Source: Candidatus Sumerlaeota bacterium (lineage in GTDB: Bacteria > Sumerlaeota > Sumerlaeia > JADFCW01). Taken from it: DNA of 37,628 nucleotides. Location: positions 1 to 37,628 of the forward strand of contig JADFCW010000020.1 in assembly GCA_017161705.1 (NCBI GenBank), in the 5' to 3' direction. The position numbers and the translations under genes are program-made. This document shows positions 18,114 through 26,650 of the stretch, in pieces (position 1 is the first letter of the stretch; each line of letters starts with the position of its first letter). The notes beneath the pieces were generated by a model. It was not told the DNA's origin. It did not search any database and worked only from the letters and a program-made list of their open reading frames with translations.

Positions 18114-19886
18114 ATGATCAAACTGCGAATTGACGGAAATGAAGTCGAGGTCAATGCGGGAACTCCGCTCCTGAAGGCGGCTCAGAAACTGAATATCGAG
18201 ATCCCCACGCTGTGCCACTATGAGGGGATCGAGCCGTATGCCGCCTGCCGGGTCTGCACGGTGGAGGTGGTGCGCGGCCGTCGCCGGCGCATGGTCACCG
18301 CGTGCAACTATCCGGCCACCGACGGCATCGAGGTGTTCACCGACAACGAGCGGGTGAGGCGCGCGCGCCGGCTGAATCTCGAAATGCTTCTCGGCCGGTG
18401 TTCCGAGGTGCCGGCGATTCGAGCGTTGGCCGCCAAATACGGCGTCGAGAAATCCCGCTTCGGCTACGATCCGAAGGAAAAATGCATTCTGTGCGGCCTG
18501 TGCGTGCGGATGTGCAGCGACATCGTCAAGGCCAACGTCCTCAGCTTTGCCTACTCCGGGCCGCGCCGCAAGGTCGTTACGCCTTTTGAGCGCGAGATGG
18601 CCACCGATGTGTGCATTGCATGCGGGGCCTGTGCGCACGTTTGCCCGACTGGGGCGATCACCATTGAGGACTTGTCCCAGCGGCGCGGCGAAGTGCCGGA
18701 AATGTATCTAGGTCCAAAGACAGCCATCTCGATTCCGTTCCAGCAGGCCGTGCCCAAGGTGCCCTATATTGATCCTGACGCGTGCATCAAAATGCAAACG
18801 GGCGGCTGCGGCATTTGCGCGCAGGTCTGCGAACCCGAAGCGATCAACTACAAGATGCAGGACGAGGTGGTGGAACTGGACGTCGGGCAGATTCTTGTCG
18901 CCACCGGCTACCAGATTTTCGACGCCTCGCAAATGGCCCAATACGGCTACGGCAAGCTGGACAATGTGCTGTCGGCGCTGGAATTCGAGAAGATGCTCAA
19001 CTCGACGGGGCCGACGGGCGGGCGTGTACTGACCAAGAACGGCAAAGAGCCTCGTGCCATCGGGATTATCCATTGCATCGGCTCGCGGGACGCCCGCTAC
19101 CACAAATACTGCTCGCGCGTCTGCTGCATGTATGCCCTGAAGTTTGCCCACCTGGTCAAGGATCGCACCAACGCCGAGGTTTATCAATTCTACATTGACA
19201 TGCGGGCGTTTGGCAAAGGCTACGAAGAATTCTATTCCCGCGTCCTCGACGAAGGGGTCAATGTGATCCGCGGCAAGGCAGCCGAAGTGGTCGAGGCCAC
19301 GTGGGGCAATGAGCGCGAGGGCCACCTCCTGGTGCGCTGCGAGGATACCCTCATCGGCAAGTTCCGCGAAGTGCCGGTGGATATGGTGGTGCTCTGCGCG
19401 GCGATCGAACCCAACGTGGATCAGGAGCGTGTCGGCCAGATTTTCTCGCTCAGCCGCAGTCCGGACGGTTTTTTCCTCGAACGCCACCCGAAGCTTGATC
19501 CGATGGGAACGGTCAACGACGGCATTTATCTGGCCGGCTGCTGCCAGGGGCCGAAGGACATTCCCGACACGGTGGCGCAGGCGCAGGGAGCTGCCGCTCG
19601 CATTCTTGCGATGATTGCCAAGGGCGAAGTTCTCCTCGATCCGATTCGGGCGAGCATAGACGAGAATCTGTGCGGCGGCTGCAAGGTGTGCAACAATCTG
19701 TGTCCCTACATGGCCATCACGTTCGACGACGTGAAAAAGGTTTCTGTCGTCAACGAAACTCTCTGCAAGGGCTGCGGCACGTGCGTGGCTGCCTGTCCGG
19801 CAGGCGCCATCACGGGCAGCGGCTTTACCGATGAACAAATATTTGCGGAAATCGAAGGTATTCTCGCAGATGCTGGAAATAAGTAG
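18114..19886 (+). CDS. Fusion of NuoG/HydA-type [2Fe-2S]+2x[4Fe-4S] N-terminus with the C-terminal half of HdrA
   Basis: N-term: CHYEGIEPYAACRVCTVEVVRGRRRRMVTAC, CILCGLCVRMC, CIACGACAHVCP. From ~AISIPFQQAVPKVPYIDPDACI onward HdrA-like: ELDVGQILVATGYQIFD, CIGSRDARYHKYCSRVCCMYALKFAHLVK, RAFGKGYEEFY, LAGCCQGPKDIPDTVAQA, two C-terminal [4Fe-4S] motifs. Confidence 0.93.
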   Translation: MIKLRIDGNEVEVNAGTPLLKAAQKLNIEIPTLCHYEGIEPYAACRVCTVEVVRGRRRRMVTACNYPATDGIEVFTDNERVRRARRLNLEMLLGRCSEVPAIRALAAKYGVEKSRFGYDPKEKCILCGLCVRMCSDIVKANVLSFAYSGPRRKVVTPFEREMATDVCIACGACAHVCPTGAITIEDLSQRRGEVPEMYLGPKTAISIPFQQAVPKVPYIDPDACIKMQTGGCGICAQVCEPEAINYKMQDEVVELDVGQILVATGYQIFDASQMAQYGYGKLDNVLSALEFEKMLNSTGPTGGRVLTKNGKEPRAIGIIHCIGSRDARYHKYCSRVCCMYALKFAHLVKDRTNAEVYQFYIDMRAFGKGYEEFYSRVLDEGVNVIRGKAAEVVEATWGNEREGHLLVRCEDTLIGKFREVPVDMVVLCAAIEPNVDQERVGQIFSLSRSPDGFFLERHPKLDPMGTVNDGIYLAGCCQGPKDIPDTVAQAQGAAARILAMIAKGEVLLDPIRASIDENLCGGCKVCNNLCPYMAITFDDVKKVSVVNETLCKGCGTCVAACPAGAITGSGFTDEQIFAEIEGILADAGNK

Positions 19887-19919
19887 TGGATCTCATAGGG
19901 TCCAGAGTTCCCAAGGAGC

Positions 19920-20333
19920 ATGACAATGGCGTTCGAACCCAAAATCGTAGGCTTTTTGTGCAATTGGTGTTCTTATACCGGCGCGGATTTGGCGGGGGTT
20001 TCTCGGATTAAGTGGCCGCCCAACGTACGGCCTATTCGCGTAATGTGCTCGGGACGCATTGACCCGACTTTTGTCGTCAAGGCATTCCGCGAGGGGGCCG
20101 ACGGGGTACTGGTCAGCGGCTGTCATCCCGGCGACTGCCACTACTATCAGGGCAATTACAAGGCGCTGCGCCGATATCATCTTCTGCGGCGTGTGCTCGA
20201 GCAATTCGGCATCCATCCCGACCGGCTCATGCTGACCTGGGTGTCGGCGGCCGAGGGCGAGCGCTGGGCCAAAGTGACCCAGGAAATCACGGAACGCGTG
20301 CGGAAACTGGGCCCGCTGCATCTGAAGGACTGA
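19920..20333 (+). CDS. mvhD: F420-non-reducing hydrogenase iron-sulfur subunit D (MvhD)-like
   Basis: GFLCNWCSYTGADLAG...VMCSGRIDP...SGCHPGDCHYYQGN. Confidence 0.93.
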   Translation: MTMAFEPKIVGFLCNWCSYTGADLAGVSRIKWPPNVRPIRVMCSGRIDPTFVVKAFREGADGVLVSGCHPGDCHYYQGNYKALRRYHLLRRVLEQFGIHPDRLMLTWVSAAEGERWAKVTQEITERVRKLGPLHLKD

Positions 20334-20401
20334 AATCGTTTCGTGTTGGAGATTGCGGAGAAGGAATTCCAGGACCTAACCCGTGCGGAAAAACACCGGA
20401 A

Positions 20402-20458
20402 CCACAGATTCAGACAGATTTCAAAGATCACTTTGTGTGCATTCCGCGAAATCTGTGG
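20402..20458 (+). repeat. Intercistronic inverted repeat mvhD-mvhG
   Basis: CCACAGATT ... AATCTGTGG, 9-bp perfect arms. Confidence 0.5.
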
Positions 20459-20503
20459 ATTTTCCTTACGCACACAACAAACTCCGATTGGGGAAAAGAA
20501 ACC

Positions 20504-21490
20504 ATGCCAAAACCCAAGGTAGCACTTTACTGGGCGGCCAGCTGCGGCGGCTGTGAAATCACCGTGGTGGACATCGAGGCGCACATTCTGGATGTCGCCA
20601 AGGCCTTCGATATCGTCTTTTGGCCCTGCCTGATGGACTTCAAGGTCAAAGATGTCGAGGCCATCGAAGACGGCGGCATCTTTGTCACTTTGTTCAACGG
20701 CGCCATACGGAATAGCGAGCAAGAGCACCTCGCCAAACTCCTGCGTCGCAAGTCCAAAGTGCTCGTGGCCTTTGGCTCGTGCGCGCACGAAGGCTGCATT
20801 CCCGGCCTGGCCAACGTAACCAACCGCGACGAGATTTTCAAAACTGTCTATCAGGAAACCGCCTCGACCGACAATCCCAAGGGAGTTCTCCCGCAAACCA
20901 AGACCGAGATGCCCGAGGGGGTGCTGGAAATCCCCGAGTTCTGGAACAAGGTTTGCTCGCTCGACCAGGTGGTGGACGTGGACTATTATGTGCCCGGCTG
21001 CCCGCCGCAGTCCAATCAGGTGTGGGCCGTGCTCGACCATCTCATCCAAGGCAAACCGTTGCCGCCCAAAGGCTCCATTCTCGGCGCCGGACAGAAAACC
21101 TGCTGCGACGAATGCCCGCGCGTACGCAAAGAAAAGAAGATCAAGCGGTTTTATCGCACCCATGAGATCGTCCCGAACCCCGAGGAATGCCTGCTGGATC
21201 AAGGCCTGCTGTGCATGGGACCGGCCACGCGCGACGGCTGCGGCGCCAAGTGTGTCAAGGTGGGCGTTCCCTGCCGCGGCTGCTACGGCCCGCCCCCCGG
21301 CTCGCACGACATGGGGATGAAGATGATCAGTGCCCTGAGCTCCGTGATCGATTCCGAAGACCCTGCGGAAATCGAGCGAATTATTGCCACCATCGCCGAC
21401 CCCGTCGGCACATTCTACCGCTTCAATCTCGCACACTCGATTTTGTACCGTGTGCAGGAGGATTTGAAGGAGAAACAAGCAGTAAAGTAG
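20504..21490 (+). CDS. mvhG: [NiFe]-hydrogenase small subunit, MvhG-like (group 3c-like)
   Basis: ALYWAASCGGCEITVVD; FGSCAHEGCIPGLAN; YVPGCPPQSNQVW; C-terminal GCGAKCVKVGVPCRGCYGP. Confidence 0.93.
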   Translation: MPKPKVALYWAASCGGCEITVVDIEAHILDVAKAFDIVFWPCLMDFKVKDVEAIEDGGIFVTLFNGAIRNSEQEHLAKLLRRKSKVLVAFGSCAHEGCIPGLANVTNRDEIFKTVYQETASTDNPKGVLPQTKTEMPEGVLEIPEFWNKVCSLDQVVDVDYYVPGCPPQSNQVWAVLDHLIQGKPLPPKGSILGAGQKTCCDECPRVRKEKKIKRFYRTHEIVPNPEECLLDQGLLCMGPATRDGCGAKCVKVGVPCRGCYGPPPGSHDMGMKMISALSSVIDSEDPAEIERIIATIADPVGTFYRFNLAHSILYRVQEDLKEKQAVK

Positions 21491-21492
21491 GA

Positions 21493-21529
21493 CAGGTTGC
21501 CAACCGTTGCCGCGCTATTCGGCAACCTG
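21493..21529 (+). repeat. Intercistronic inverted repeat mvhG-mvhA
   Basis: CAGGTTGCC ... GGCAACCTG, 9-bp perfect arms, 19-nt loop. Confidence 0.55.
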
Positions 21530-21592
21530 GCGGTCCGAATGGAGATTTGGACAGGGTTGCAAACCTCTCCCACATGATCGGAGGAATAGTCC

Positions 21593-23071
21593 GTGAAACG
21601 CTACACGATTGATCCCGTCACACGCCTCGAGGGCCATGGCAAGATTGAGATCTTTGTCAATGACGAGGGCGAGGTGGAAAACGCGTATTTCCAGATTCCG
21701 GAGCTGCGCGGCTTCGAGAGGTTTTGTGTCGGCCGGCCCGTCGAGGAAATGCCGCGCATCACCACGCGTTTGTGCGGCGTGTGTCCCGAAGCGCATCACA
21801 TGGCGGCGGCCAAGGCCTGCGATGCCGTCTACCACGTCGAGATTCCGCCGGCGGCGAAGAAGTTGCGCGAACTGCTGTATTCATTCTTTTTTACCGCGGA
21901 CCACACGGTGCACTTTTACGCGCTGGCCGGCCCGGACTTTGTCTGCGGCCCCGATGCGCCGCCGGCCGAACGCAACATCCTTGGACTGATCGCCAAAGTC
22001 GGCCTCGACGCCGGTCTCCAAGTGATCCAGTGCCGCGCGCGCTGCCAGGAAATGATCGAAAAGCTGGGCGGCAAGAAAATTCACCAGGTGACCTCGATTC
22101 CCGGCGGCGTCACCGTGGGACTGACGAAAGAAGACCAACAGAAAGCAATTGATTACGCCAAGCAGAATATCGAATTCGCCAAGTTCACACTCAAGGTCCT
22201 CGAAGACGTAGTCCTCAAGAACAAGGCGTATCTCGATCTCATTCTCGGCGACGCTTACAGACACGAAACCTACTACATGGGCCTGGTGGACGAGAACAAC
22301 AAGGTCAACTTTTACGACGGCAAGGTCCGGGTTGTCGGGCCCGACGGCACGGAGCACTGCAAGTATTCTCCCCACGAATACCGCGAGTATATCGCCGAGC
22401 GCGTGGAGCCGTGGACCTATCTGAAATTCCCCTATCTAAAAAAGATCGGCTGGAAGGGATTTGTGGACGGCAAGGACAGCGGCGTCTATTGCGCTACGCC
22501 GCAGTCGCGCCTCAACGCCGCCGACGGCATGGCTACGCCGCTGGCGCAGGCCGAATATGAAAAGATGTTCGAGACGCTGACGGGGGACAAGGCGGGCAAG
22601 AAACCTATCCATGCACGGCTGGCCACGCATTGGGCGCGCGTCATCGAGTTGACGTATGCCGCCGAACGCTCGCTCGAATTGGCCCAGGACCCCGAAATTA
22701 CCAGCGACAAGATTCGGACCATTCCCACGGCCAAACCCGACGAAGGGATCGGCATCGTCGAGGCGCCGCGCGGCACGCTCACGCATCACTACTGCACCGA
22801 CGAGCGGGGCATTCTGACGAAGGTCAATCTGGTGGTCGGGACTACCAACAACTATGCGCCGATCGCCATGTCGGTCAAACGCGCAGCCCAGAAACTCATC
22901 AAGAAAGGCGCGGCCGTGACCGACGCCCTCCTCAACATGGTCGAGATGGCATTCCGGCTCTATGATCCGTGCTTCGGTTGCGCCACCCACACCCTGCCCG
23001 GCCAAATGCCGCTGATTGTGACCATCCGCGACCTGGCCGGCAACGTGAAGCAGGAATTCCGCCGCGATTGA
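21593..23071 (+). CDS. mvhA: [NiFe]-hydrogenase large subunit, MvhA-like
   Basis: GTG start; RLCGVCPEAHH (L1) and LYDPCFGCATH (L2) [NiFe] ligand motifs; C-terminal extension TLPGQMPLIVTIRDLAGNVKQEFRRD. Confidence 0.95.
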   Translation: MKRYTIDPVTRLEGHGKIEIFVNDEGEVENAYFQIPELRGFERFCVGRPVEEMPRITTRLCGVCPEAHHMAAAKACDAVYHVEIPPAAKKLRELLYSFFFTADHTVHFYALAGPDFVCGPDAPPAERNILGLIAKVGLDAGLQVIQCRARCQEMIEKLGGKKIHQVTSIPGGVTVGLTKEDQQKAIDYAKQNIEFAKFTLKVLEDVVLKNKAYLDLILGDAYRHETYYMGLVDENNKVNFYDGKVRVVGPDGTEHCKYSPHEYREYIAERVEPWTYLKFPYLKKIGWKGFVDGKDSGVYCATPQSRLNAADGMATPLAQAEYEKMFETLTGDKAGKKPIHARLATHWARVIELTYAAERSLELAQDPEITSDKIRTIPTAKPDEGIGIVEAPRGTLTHHYCTDERGILTKVNLVVGTTNNYAPIAMSVKRAAQKLIKKGAAVTDALLNMVEMAFRLYDPCFGCATHTLPGQMPLIVTIRDLAGNVKQEFRRD

Positions 23072-23221
23072 TAACCGCAGCACGGGCGTCCCGCCTGTGG
23101 CGGTGTTGCCCTCGCCTCCTGCCCAGTGGCCATGCGCCGGGGCGGGCGAAACCGTTTTTTGCTTTACAGATGCAGGCGCGCCGCCTTATCGCTTGAATCA
23201 ACACTGGCGGGAGTGGCGCGC

Positions 23222-23818
23222 GTGCATCTGGGTCTTTTCGGCGGCACCTTTGATCCGCCCCATATTTGTCACACGCTGTTCTGTCTCTACGTGCTCGAAA
23301 TGACCGACGTGGAGCGTATTGTCTGGGTGCCGTGCGCCGACCATCCGTTCGGCAAACCGGCGACCGCGTTCGAGCATCGGCTGGCGATGTCGCGTCTGGC
23401 GGCGCGTTCACTCGGCCCGCGGGTGGTCGTATCCGACCTCGAGGCCTCGCTGCCCCGGCCCAGCTACACGATTCATACCGTCGAGGCGCTGCTTCGCACG
23501 CAGCCCGACGCAAAGATTTCGCTCCTGATCGGCTCCGACATTTTGAGCGAGTTGGACCGCTGGGAGCGAATCGAGGACTTGCGGGGGGTGACGCGGATGA
23601 TCGTAGTGCCCCGAGGCGGATTTTCCGTCGCGGGCGATGCGCTGCCATTTGCGCTGCCGCAGCTGAGCAGTTCGGATGTCCGCAAGGCTTTGGCCGAAGG
23701 AAAGTCCGCGGAGGCGGTCCTGAGTCCGGCAGTGCTGGACTACATCCGGCGTCATGGCTTGTATGGAACCGGTCGAAACGCGGGATCGATGACGAGAGGC
23801 AAAAAACAACCTGCTTGA
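23222..23818 (+). CDS. nadD: Nicotinate-nucleotide adenylyltransferase
   Basis: GLFGGTFDPPHICH; SYTIHTVEALL; LLIGSDILSELDRWERIEDL; SSSDVRKAL. Confidence 0.92.
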   Translation: MHLGLFGGTFDPPHICHTLFCLYVLEMTDVERIVWVPCADHPFGKPATAFEHRLAMSRLAARSLGPRVVVSDLEASLPRPSYTIHTVEALLRTQPDAKISLLIGSDILSELDRWERIEDLRGVTRMIVVPRGGFSVAGDALPFALPQLSSSDVRKALAEGKSAEAVLSPAVLDYIRRHGLYGTGRNAGSMTRGKKQPA

Positions 23819-23825
23819 TTGGTCG

Positions 23826-23875
23826 GGTCCGACCGATCCGTCCATTTCATCCGTTCTGTCCGATCCGACCGATCG
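23826..23875 (+). repeat. 9-bp tandem repeat, site 5
   Basis: ggtccgacc|gatccgtcc|atttcatcc|gttctgtcc|gatccgacc. Confidence 0.7.
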
Positions 23876-23895
23876 AAGGGAAGGAAGGCGGCAAA

Positions 23896-24834
23896 ATGGG
23901 CAAGGCGGTTATCCAAATCGAAGGGCTGTCGGTCACCTATAAAAAGGGGTTTCGCCGGCAGCCCGTGCGCGCGGTGCGCGACCTGAGTTTCACCGTGGGC
24001 GAGGGCGAAGTCATCGGCTTCCTCGGCCCCAACGGCGCGGGAAAGTCCTCGACCATCAAGGCCATAATGGGCTTTCTGTTTCCCAGCGCCGGGCGAATCG
24101 AGGTGCTGGGCCATCCAGCAGGCTCAACCGTGGCCAAGCGCCATCTGGGCTATCTGCCCGAGGTTGCGCTGTATTATCCGTTTATGAAACCGCGCGAACT
24201 GCTCTGGTTATACGGCGGTTTGTCCGGGCTGCGTTCCTATGAGCTGGAGCAGCGGATCCCGCAGGTGCTGGAGATGGTGGGGCTGGCCGGCCGCGAAAAC
24301 GCACTGCTGAAAACTTTCTCCAAAGGAATGCAGCAGCGGTTGGGAATCGCACAGGCGCTCATCGGCGATCCGGCGCTTCTGATCTTCGACGAGCTGTCGT
24401 CGGGACTGGATCCCATCGGCCGGCGCGACCTGCGGCAGATCCTGCAGCAATTGAAACAGGAAGGGAAAACGATATTCTTTTCCTCGCACGAGCTGTCCGA
24501 GGTCGAGATGCTGTGCGACCGGATTCTGATCATCAACCGCGGACGGAAAATCCTCGAAGGTCCGCTCGAAGACCTGGTCCGGCCGTGGGGCAACTTTGAA
24601 ATCGAGTTTCGGGCTAGGCCGGGCGGCGGCGCGCTGCCGCCATTGCCAAGACCGCCTGAAGAAACCGCCGACGGCATCCTGCGCTTGCATTTGAGACCGG
24701 ACGATCAGCCGGCGCGTTTGCTTCGGGAACTAGTCATGGCTGACTGCGAGATTATTGAGTTCCGCAGCGAACGCAGCTCGCTGGAACAGGAGTTCATCCG
24801 GATTATCCAGGAGGACGACGCCCACGCGGCGTAA
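23896..24834 (+). CDS. ABC transporter ATP-binding protein
   Basis: Walker A GPNGAGKSS; TFSKGMQQRLGIAQAL signature; LLIFDELSSGLDP Walker B. Confidence 0.93.
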   Translation: MGKAVIQIEGLSVTYKKGFRRQPVRAVRDLSFTVGEGEVIGFLGPNGAGKSSTIKAIMGFLFPSAGRIEVLGHPAGSTVAKRHLGYLPEVALYYPFMKPRELLWLYGGLSGLRSYELEQRIPQVLEMVGLAGRENALLKTFSKGMQQRLGIAQALIGDPALLIFDELSSGLDPIGRRDLRQILQQLKQEGKTIFFSSHELSEVEMLCDRILIINRGRKILEGPLEDLVRPWGNFEIEFRARPGGGALPPLPRPPEETADGILRLHLRPDDQPARLLRELVMADCEIIEFRSERSSLEQEFIRIIQEDDAHAA

Positions 24835-24853
24835 GGAACGGTTGTGGTGTATA

Positions 24854-24907
24854 ATCCGACGTGTCTGACCTGTCTGACTTGTCAGGCGTGTCCGACCTGT
24901 CCGGCCG
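24854..24907 (+). repeat. 9-bp tandem repeat, site 6 (six units)
   Basis: atccgacgt|gtctgacct|gtctgactt|gtcaggcgt|gtccgacct|gtccggccg. Confidence 0.8.
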
Positions 24908-24946
24908 CTCTTCGGCAATCACTCAAAGCAGCCAGGGACCCGCCCT

Positions 24947-25543
24947 ATGATCGAATGGCTTTCGGGGATTCTGCGTTTCAAAGAACCCAACCATATTGTC
25001 GTGGACGTACAGGGCGTCGGCTATGGTATGGATGTTCCGGCAAGCACGTTCGAGCGGCTTCCGGAGGTCGGTTCGCCAGTCGAGCTGCACACCTATTATT
25101 ACGTGCGCGAGGACGAGACGGCGCTGTTCGGGTTTCTTACGCCCGAAGAGCGGACGGTGTTCGAGATTTTCATCAACACCTCGGGCATCGGGCCGAAAAC
25201 CAGCCTCGGCATTTTGTCGTCGGTGCCCATTGGGGAGTTTGCGCGGGCGGTCATGGAGAACGATCTTGCGGCGCTAATGAAAGTGCGCGGTGTCGGACGC
25301 AAAACGGCCGAGCGCCTGATCGTAGAGCTGCGCGACAAAATGAAATCGTTCATGCTGGGACTGGAATCGCGCGGAATACCGCTGGAGAAACCGTCGCCGG
25401 AAGCCGAGGACGCCATAGCGGCGCTGGTGCAGCTGGGCACGCGGCCGGCAGTCGCTGCGCGGGCGGTTCGCCGGGCTGTCGAGATTCTCGGCGACAAGGC
25501 CAGCGGCGAGGCACTTCTGCGCGAGGCGCTGAAACATCGGTGA
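24947..25543 (+). CDS. ruvA: Holliday junction DNA helicase RuvA
   Basis: MIEWLSGILRFKEPNHIVVDVQGVGYGM...GIGPKTSLGILS...VRGVGRKTAERLIVELRDK. Confidence 0.95.
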   Translation: MIEWLSGILRFKEPNHIVVDVQGVGYGMDVPASTFERLPEVGSPVELHTYYYVREDETALFGFLTPEERTVFEIFINTSGIGPKTSLGILSSVPIGEFARAVMENDLAALMKVRGVGRKTAERLIVELRDKMKSFMLGLESRGIPLEKPSPEAEDAIAALVQLGTRPAVAARAVRRAVEILGDKASGEALLREALKHR

Positions 25544-25589
25544 TCTTCCCTTGCGGGAATGATAAAGCCGTTTCGGAGAAACCATTCGC

Positions 25590-26615
25590 ATGCCCTTCGA
25601 CAAATCCATCCTCTCGCCTTTTCCCGAAGAAGCCGACCGGCAGGAAGACCGCCGAATCCGTCCGGCCACCTGGCAGGAATTCAGCGGCCAGACCAAAGTG
25701 GTCGAGAAACTGCGCATCAGCATCGGCGCGGCCAAGGCCCGCGGCGAACCCCTCGACCACGTTCTGCTTTACGGCCCGCCCGGTCTGGGCAAAACCACCC
25801 TTGCCCAGATTATCGCCAACGAAATGGGCGTAGCGATCAAGTCCATCTCCGGCCCGGTCATCGAGCGCAAGGACGACCTCGCCTCGATCCTCACCGACCT
25901 TCAGGAAGGCGACGTGCTCTTCATTGACGAGATTCACCGGCTCAACCGCATCGTCGAGGAATGCCTCTATCCGGCGATGGAAGACTTCCGCATCGACATC
26001 GTGCTGGACAAGGGGCTTCACGCGCGCACGCTTCGTATTGACCTCAAGCACTTCACATTGGTCGGCGCCACCACGCGCGCGGGCATGATCACGGGGCCGC
26101 TTCGCAGCCGTTTCGGCATCACCGAGCGCCTTGAGTTTTACACGGTCGCCGAGATCGAGACGATCCTGCGGCGGTCGGCCAGGATCCTCAACGTCGCACT
26201 CGACGAAGCCGGCGCCCGCGAGATCGCCCGCCGCTCGCGCGCCACGCCCCGCATCACCAACCGCCTCCTGCGGCGGGTCCGCGACTATGCCACCGTGCTC
26301 GGCGATGGCATGATCACGCGCGAGATCGCCTCGCAGGCGCTCGACCACCTCGAAGTGGACCATCTGGGGCTCGAGCCGGTGGACCGCCATTTGCTGCGCA
26401 CGATGATCGAAAAGTTCAACGGCGGCCCCGTCGGCCTCGGCACCATCGCCGTCGCCGTGCAGGAAGACGAAGACACGATCGAAGACGTCATCGAGCCGTA
26501 TCTGATCCAGATCGGCTTCCTGCAGCGCACGCCGCGCGGCCGCGTTGTCGCCAAAGCGGCCTATGAACACCTGGGATTGCGGTTCGACCGGCCGGAAAAT
26601 CCGAACTTGTTTTAG
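25590..26615 (+). CDS. ruvB: Holliday junction DNA helicase RuvB
   Basis: [75 protein letters not shown]. Confidence 0.97.
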   Translation: MPFDKSILSPFPEEADRQEDRRIRPATWQEFSGQTKVVEKLRISIGAAKARGEPLDHVLLYGPPGLGKTTLAQIIANEMGVAIKSISGPVIERKDDLASILTDLQEGDVLFIDEIHRLNRIVEECLYPAMEDFRIDIVLDKGLHARTLRIDLKHFTLVGATTRAGMITGPLRSRFGITERLEFYTVAEIETILRRSARILNVALDEAGAREIARRSRATPRITNRLLRRVRDYATVLGDGMITREIASQALDHLEVDHLGLEPVDRHLLRTMIEKFNGGPVGLGTIAVAVQEDEDTIEDVIEPYLIQIGFLQRTPRGRVVAKAAYEHLGLRFDRPENPNLF

Positions 26616-26650
26616 TGTTTTGGGAACGGGTTGCGAAGATTGCGAAGCCT

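Noticed and set aside
15197-18154. 985-aa minus-strand ORF antisense to the nuoE/nuoF region
   Set aside because: No recognisable domain, Arg/His-rich composition typical of antisense reading in GC-rich DNA, and it overlaps three strongly supported plus-strand genes
20177-21478. 433-aa minus-strand ORF opposite mvhG
   Set aside because: Antisense to the hydrogenase small subunit; no motif
23896-24834. ABC ATPase next to ruvAB as a new DNA-repair transporter system
   Set aside because: A lone ATPase of a common family with no permease in the window; adjacency alone is not evidence
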